Shown here piece by piece: positions 61,508 to 64,000 of a stretch of DNA of 64,000 bases. The stretch spans positions 20,850 to 84,849 of the forward strand of contig CANMXJ010000016.1 in the NCBI GenBank assembly GCA_947501805.1, read 5' to 3'. Positions within the stretch are counted from its first letter, which is position 1, and every line of letters begins with the position of its first letter. Under the pieces are notes generated by a model. The model saw nothing but the letters and a program-made list of their open reading frames with translations, had not been told where the DNA came from and searched no databases. The stretch is from an uncultured Sulfitobacter sp. Its GTDB lineage: Bacteria; Pseudomonadota; Alphaproteobacteria; Rhodobacterales; Rhodobacteraceae. The position numbers and the translations under genes were made by a program.

Positions 61508-62019
61508 ACTTCCGTATCCTCGATATGGGGAACCGGGCTACGCTCGGGCCGACTATAGACGATCATCATTGTCTTCGCGCGTTGATCGACGACCAGCCTC
61601 GCGCGTTCTTTGCCTTGAAAAAACGCCTCGCGCAGTGCGCCCATGGCGGGCAGGTCTCTTTGAATGAGTGTGATCATGATCGGCGCACCAGGTTTCTCAC
61701 CTTGAGCGATCACCCGGTATCCGGTCTCAAGCGCCATTGTGGAGACGAAGTCTTCGATGGGGCCGGTGAACGCTGAATGCACGACCGTCATCAGGCGTTC
61801 ATCTGCCACCACATCGGGATTTAGCAGCGTCGTGGTGCCCGTCGCATACGGCTCGAGCACACCATTGTAGAGACCGGCATCGGCAATCTCGCGATCCACC
61901 ACCGAAGTCTCCGCATCGATCAAAGCTGATAGGCTGGTGGTTTCAGGCGGCTTGTTGGCCGTACATGCGGCACCGCTCAAAAGCCCGGCAGTCAAAAATA
62001 TGGTTTGGGCCAATCGCAT
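61504..62019 (-). CDS. dotD: T4SS outer-membrane lipoprotein DotD/TraH
   Basis: A 171-residue lipoprotein. I take the start MRLAQTIFLTAGLLSGAACT at 62019 because the signal and lipobox SGAAC (Cys19) follow directly; an in-frame start 18 codons upstream is not supported. The C-terminal domain (MTVVHSAFTGPIEDFVSTMA then ETGYRVIAQGEKPGAP) resembles the secretin-N-like fold of DotD. Length agrees with the family (about 160). First gene of the dotDCB operon, behind the 22-bp palindrome. Confidence 0.88.
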   Translation of the reverse strand: MRLAQTIFLTAGLLSGAACTANKPPETTSLSALIDAETSVVDREIADAGLYNGVLEPYATGTTTLLNPDVVADERLMTVVHSAFTGPIEDFVSTMALETGYRVIAQGEKPGAPIMITLIQRDLPAMGALREAFFQGKERARLVVDQRAKTMMIVYSRPERSPVPHIEDTEV

Positions 62020-62077
62020 ACCGGTCCTCTTGTTCAGTCTCGCCAATCGTGAATTTTTAAAAATCACTATCAACTCT

Positions 62078-62099
62078 ATATCGTTATATATAACGATAT
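62078..62099. promoter_or_regulatory. 22-bp perfect palindrome, copy B (shared T4SS operator)
   Basis: ATATCGTTATA followed by TATAACGATAT is a perfect inverted repeat in the divergent spacer between dotD (minus) and a small gene (plus). It matches copy A at 43757-43778 at 20 of 22 positions. Two such sites in front of three T4SS operons point to one regulator for the whole system. Confidence 0.8.
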
Positions 62100-62136
62100 G
62101 TCATCACTTAAATTATCCACCACAAAGGAGAGCGTG

Positions 62137-62325
62137 ATGCACACAGCCCAGTTTGAAGACATTGCGCGAAAATTGGCCGATCTCGCCGTACAACCGGACA
62201 CCAGTTTTGCCCTGCACGCCTTCCTGCTCTCTTCGGCAACCAGGGACATCGTCGATGTGATGAATGAAATCGATCATCTGGCGAGTATCCTTGATGAACA
62301 CTCGCCAGAGGGGAGGGAGCCTTAG
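62137..62325 (+). CDS. Small protein divergent from dotD
   Basis: A 62-residue protein starting at ATG 62137 behind AAAGGAGAG; an earlier in-frame ATG at 62098 lies in the palindrome. The sequence is helical and acidic (FEDIARKLADLAVQPDTSFA, then VMNEIDHLASILDEHSPEG), without a known domain. Its promoter region holds the 22-bp palindrome, so it is probably made together with the T4SS. Its stop overlaps the convergent DUF2493 gene by four bases. It could be a regulator or relaxosome accessory, but nothing proves it. Confidence 0.65.
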   Translation: MHTAQFEDIARKLADLAVQPDTSFALHAFLLSSATRDIVDVMNEIDHLASILDEHSPEGREP

Positions 62326-63236
62326 CCCCCGATCCTTTTGACCGGAATGCCCAGCTTGCGGGCTTTGTCGACGAGGTTCTCGTGGATGCCGGAGCCGGGG
62401 CAGGCGATGATGCCCCTCGGCATGGTCTTCAAAAGTTGATCGTTGCGCTTGAAGGGGGCGGCTTTGTTGTGGGACTTCCAATCGGGCCGAAAGACCACTT
62501 GGGTGACGCCTCGGTTCTCTGCCCAGAGGCTCGCGATACGTTCTGCCCCGTTCGGGGTGCCGCCATGCAGCAGGATCATGTCCGGATATTTCTCTCTCGA
62601 GCCATCGAGGATCGTCCAGATCGCATCGTAATCCTGGTAGTCGCCGCCAGTGAAGGCGATGCGGGTGCCATCGGGACAATGGATTTCGTTCTTCTTGCGT
62701 TTTTCTGCAGAGAGAAAGTTGCGGCTGTCGACCACCGAGGCTGTGAGGTTCTTGTGCGAGACCCGCGATCCTGATCTTGGCATCCAGATCGATCCGGTCT
62801 CTGTGTGGAAATGGGCGGCTGACGCATCCCGCATCGCCTCATAGGCGTCCCGGTGCTCGACCAGTTTTTGTCCGCGCTCGATTTTGCGTTCCAACTCCAG
62901 GCTTTTGACCTCGGATCCGTCCTGACATCTGACCAAGTCGCGTTGTTCGCATTCATTCTCGTCGAGCTGGCGCTCCAATCGGTTGAGGCGGCGATGAAAG
63001 ATGTTGGTGAGGGACCAGAGCATCTCTTCCAGATCCTCTTCGAGCTGTGTGTCGGCAAGAAGCATGTGGCTCGCCTCGACCATGGAGCGGATAGCGATCT
63101 CAGTCTGATCCTCTTCGGGCAGAGGGCGACGATCGATTTCGTCTTCGGGTGGTTTTGCGCCGTAGAGGGCGAGGTCGTCTAGGACGCTGGCTGTGGCGCT
63201 TGCGTCGGGGGTGAAGGTGGCGGCTGCGAGGGTCAT
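62322..63236 (-). CDS. DUF2493 (SLOG-superfamily) protein
   Basis: A 304-residue protein common on alphaproteobacterial plasmids. Residues about 50-135 form a charged helical, coiled-coil-like region (RRLNRLERQLDENECEQRDL). The C-terminal DUF2493 domain (about 185-304) has RIAFTGGDYQDYDAIWTILD, ILLHGGTPNGAERIASLWAE and IIACPGSGIHENLVDKARKL, a Rossmann-like SLOG fold that binds nucleotide-like ligands. The gene is followed convergently by the small T4SS-linked gene. Its function is unknown; SLOG proteins often sense nucleotides in conflict systems. Confidence 0.85.
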   Translation of the reverse strand: MTLAAATFTPDASATASVLDDLALYGAKPPEDEIDRRPLPEEDQTEIAIRSMVEASHMLLADTQLEEDLEEMLWSLTNIFHRRLNRLERQLDENECEQRDLVRCQDGSEVKSLELERKIERGQKLVEHRDAYEAMRDASAAHFHTETGSIWMPRSGSRVSHKNLTASVVDSRNFLSAEKRKKNEIHCPDGTRIAFTGGDYQDYDAIWTILDGSREKYPDMILLHGGTPNGAERIASLWAENRGVTQVVFRPDWKSHNKAAPFKRNDQLLKTMPRGIIACPGSGIHENLVDKARKLGIPVKRIGG

Positions 63237-63551
63237 GATCTGGTCCTTTTATGAGGCTTTGGGTTTCGTCCTGATCCGATTTGGATGGGGCGATAAAAGG
63301 ACCGTCGGCAGCCCGGGCGCACCCGAAGGGCCGCAGCGCAGCGAAGGACGGGCAGGGCGCGGAAATTTGTCTCGCGAGGAATGGGTGCGCAGCGCCCAGG
63401 GGAAATTTACGGGACCTGGCCGTTGCGGCACGGGATGAGGGCGCCTCTGCGCCCGACCTGTCGGTCCATCGACCCCGGCATCCAAACGGAACAGGGCGCA
63501 GCGCCACCGCCAAATGGTCAGTGCCTGATCCAATGCTTCCTTCCGGCCCCC
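63237..63551. other. Intergenic region between DUF2493 and Toprim genes
   Basis: About 315 bases rich in GC with short overlapping frames on both strands, none supported by a ribosome site or a known domain. No repeat or terminator stands out. It contains the upstream region of the DUF2493 gene on the minus strand. Confidence 0.5.
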
Positions 63552-63924
63552 TTACGCGGAGGGCCAGAGATCATGCTCAGATGCATGCGCATCGATGAAG
63601 GCCGCCAACCGCCGACGCACTTCCGTCACGCCGTCCGTCGTGAGGTCCAGATTGAAGTCGTCTCGCTCCGGGGTCAGGATGACCGGTTCGATCCCATCCG
63701 CATCGGCGCGATCTGCAAGCCTGAGTGCGGCGCGCGCGCCGGTCTCGTCATTGTCGCGCGCGATCCAGAGCCGCTTGATCGAAGATGGATAGGTGAAGGC
63801 AGCGAGATGGTTTGCTGTCAGGCAGGAGGCCAAAGCCGCTCTTGGCAGCGCTGTGCCGACGGACAAAGTGTTTTCGAGACCTTCGCCGACGAGCAGATCG
63901 GTGCAGTCGCTCGTTTCACCAAAC
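63552..63924 (-). pseudogene. Toprim-domain (DUF7146-like) protein, 5' part removed by IS insertion
   Basis: The minus-strand frame runs from the insertion boundary at about 63924 to the stop at 63552. It begins QFGETSDCTDLLVGEGLENT. GEGLEN carries the Toprim catalytic Glu, and LWIARDNDETGARAALRLAD the DxD-like acidic pair, so this is the C-terminal Toprim part of a primase-like plasmid protein. Upstream in this frame is insertion-sequence DNA with a stop codon, so the original start is missing from the window. About 124 codons remain. Confidence 0.8.
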
Positions 63925-64000
63925 TGGACCTGTCCCGCTTTCGTGCCGCCCCCCGTGCTCGTTTAGGCCACCTTACGTTCGAAGGCGACCGGACTTTTCC
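63925..64000 (-). mobile_element. End of an IS3-family insertion sequence (continues beyond window)
   Basis: The terminal inverted repeat appears to begin TGGACCTGTCCCGC at 63925. Inside it, on the minus strand, lies the end of an OrfB-type transposase (63963 to beyond 64000). The visible residues are KSPVAFERKVA followed by a stop, the usual C terminus of IS3-family DDE transposases. The element interrupts the Toprim gene. Its other end is outside the window, so length and target duplication cannot be checked. Confidence 0.7.

Noticed and set aside
1..64000. CRISPR arrays, rRNA or tRNA genes
   Set aside because: No regularly spaced repeats and no rRNA or tRNA-like cloverleaf sequences were recognised by reading.

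Overview
The window reads as part of a large, mobile, low-copy plasmid (or chromid) of an alphaproteobacterium, most likely a Rhodobacteraceae (Roseobacter-group) bacterium. The evidence is a complete repABC replication/partition locus with a candidate counter-transcribed RNA, a GlpSTPQV-type glycerol ABC transporter, a DUF1403-ScpB-integrase module of the kind carried on Rhodobacteraceae plasmids, GC-rich coding sequence, and long tracts of accessory genes. No rRNA or tRNA gene was recognised.

Left third (1-26.3 kb), metabolic and stress cargo. After a truncated ABC-2 permease and an alpha/beta-hydrolase lipoprotein come a two-component system, a PepSY protein, a DUF2271 protein, a PepSY/flavodoxin/FNR membrane reductase and ApbE. 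Together these look like an extracytoplasmic flavinylation and electron-transfer unit, with 11-bp-spaced direct repeats in front of both output genes. A lone tyrosine recombinase follows, then a MerR-type metal sensor divergent from a transglutaminase-like protein, a truncated CDF-type transporter and an ICMT-like methyltransferase. A glycerol regulon comes next: glpR plus two orphan permeases on the minus strand, and glpD-glpS-glpT-glpP-glpQ-DUF2160-glpV-glpK-Fe-ADH on the plus strand.

Middle (26.3-38.9 kb), defence and plasmid maintenance. A Kir-like potassium channel and a reverse transcriptase are encoded convergently beside an AbiEi/AbiEii toxin-antitoxin pair. Next are ScpB and DUF1403, a tyrosine recombinase preceded by an 11-7-11 inverted repeat, ParDE, and repCBA. 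A 16-bp repeat occurs on both sides of repA (candidate parS).

Right third (38.9-64 kb), a Dot/Icm-like (MPF-I, IncI-type) type IV secretion system. It is split into three transcription units: minus-strand TrbB-like/DotI/DotH/DotG/IcmT; plus-strand DotF-like?/DotE/DotP/DotO/five unassigned genes/TraX-like?/DotA; and minus-strand DotD/DotC/DotB. A near-identical 22-bp palindrome lies in both divergent promoter regions that serve these units. A nickel/cobalt-type resistance cassette (HupE, anchor protein with a frameshift in an A8 tract, His-rich protein, CsoR/RcnR-family repressor, NreB-like MFS exporter) sits inside the T4SS cluster. The window ends in a DUF2493 gene and a Toprim gene interrupted by an IS3-family element. 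No relaxase and no coupling ATPase (DotL/TrbC) are visible, so they must lie outside the window if transfer is functional.
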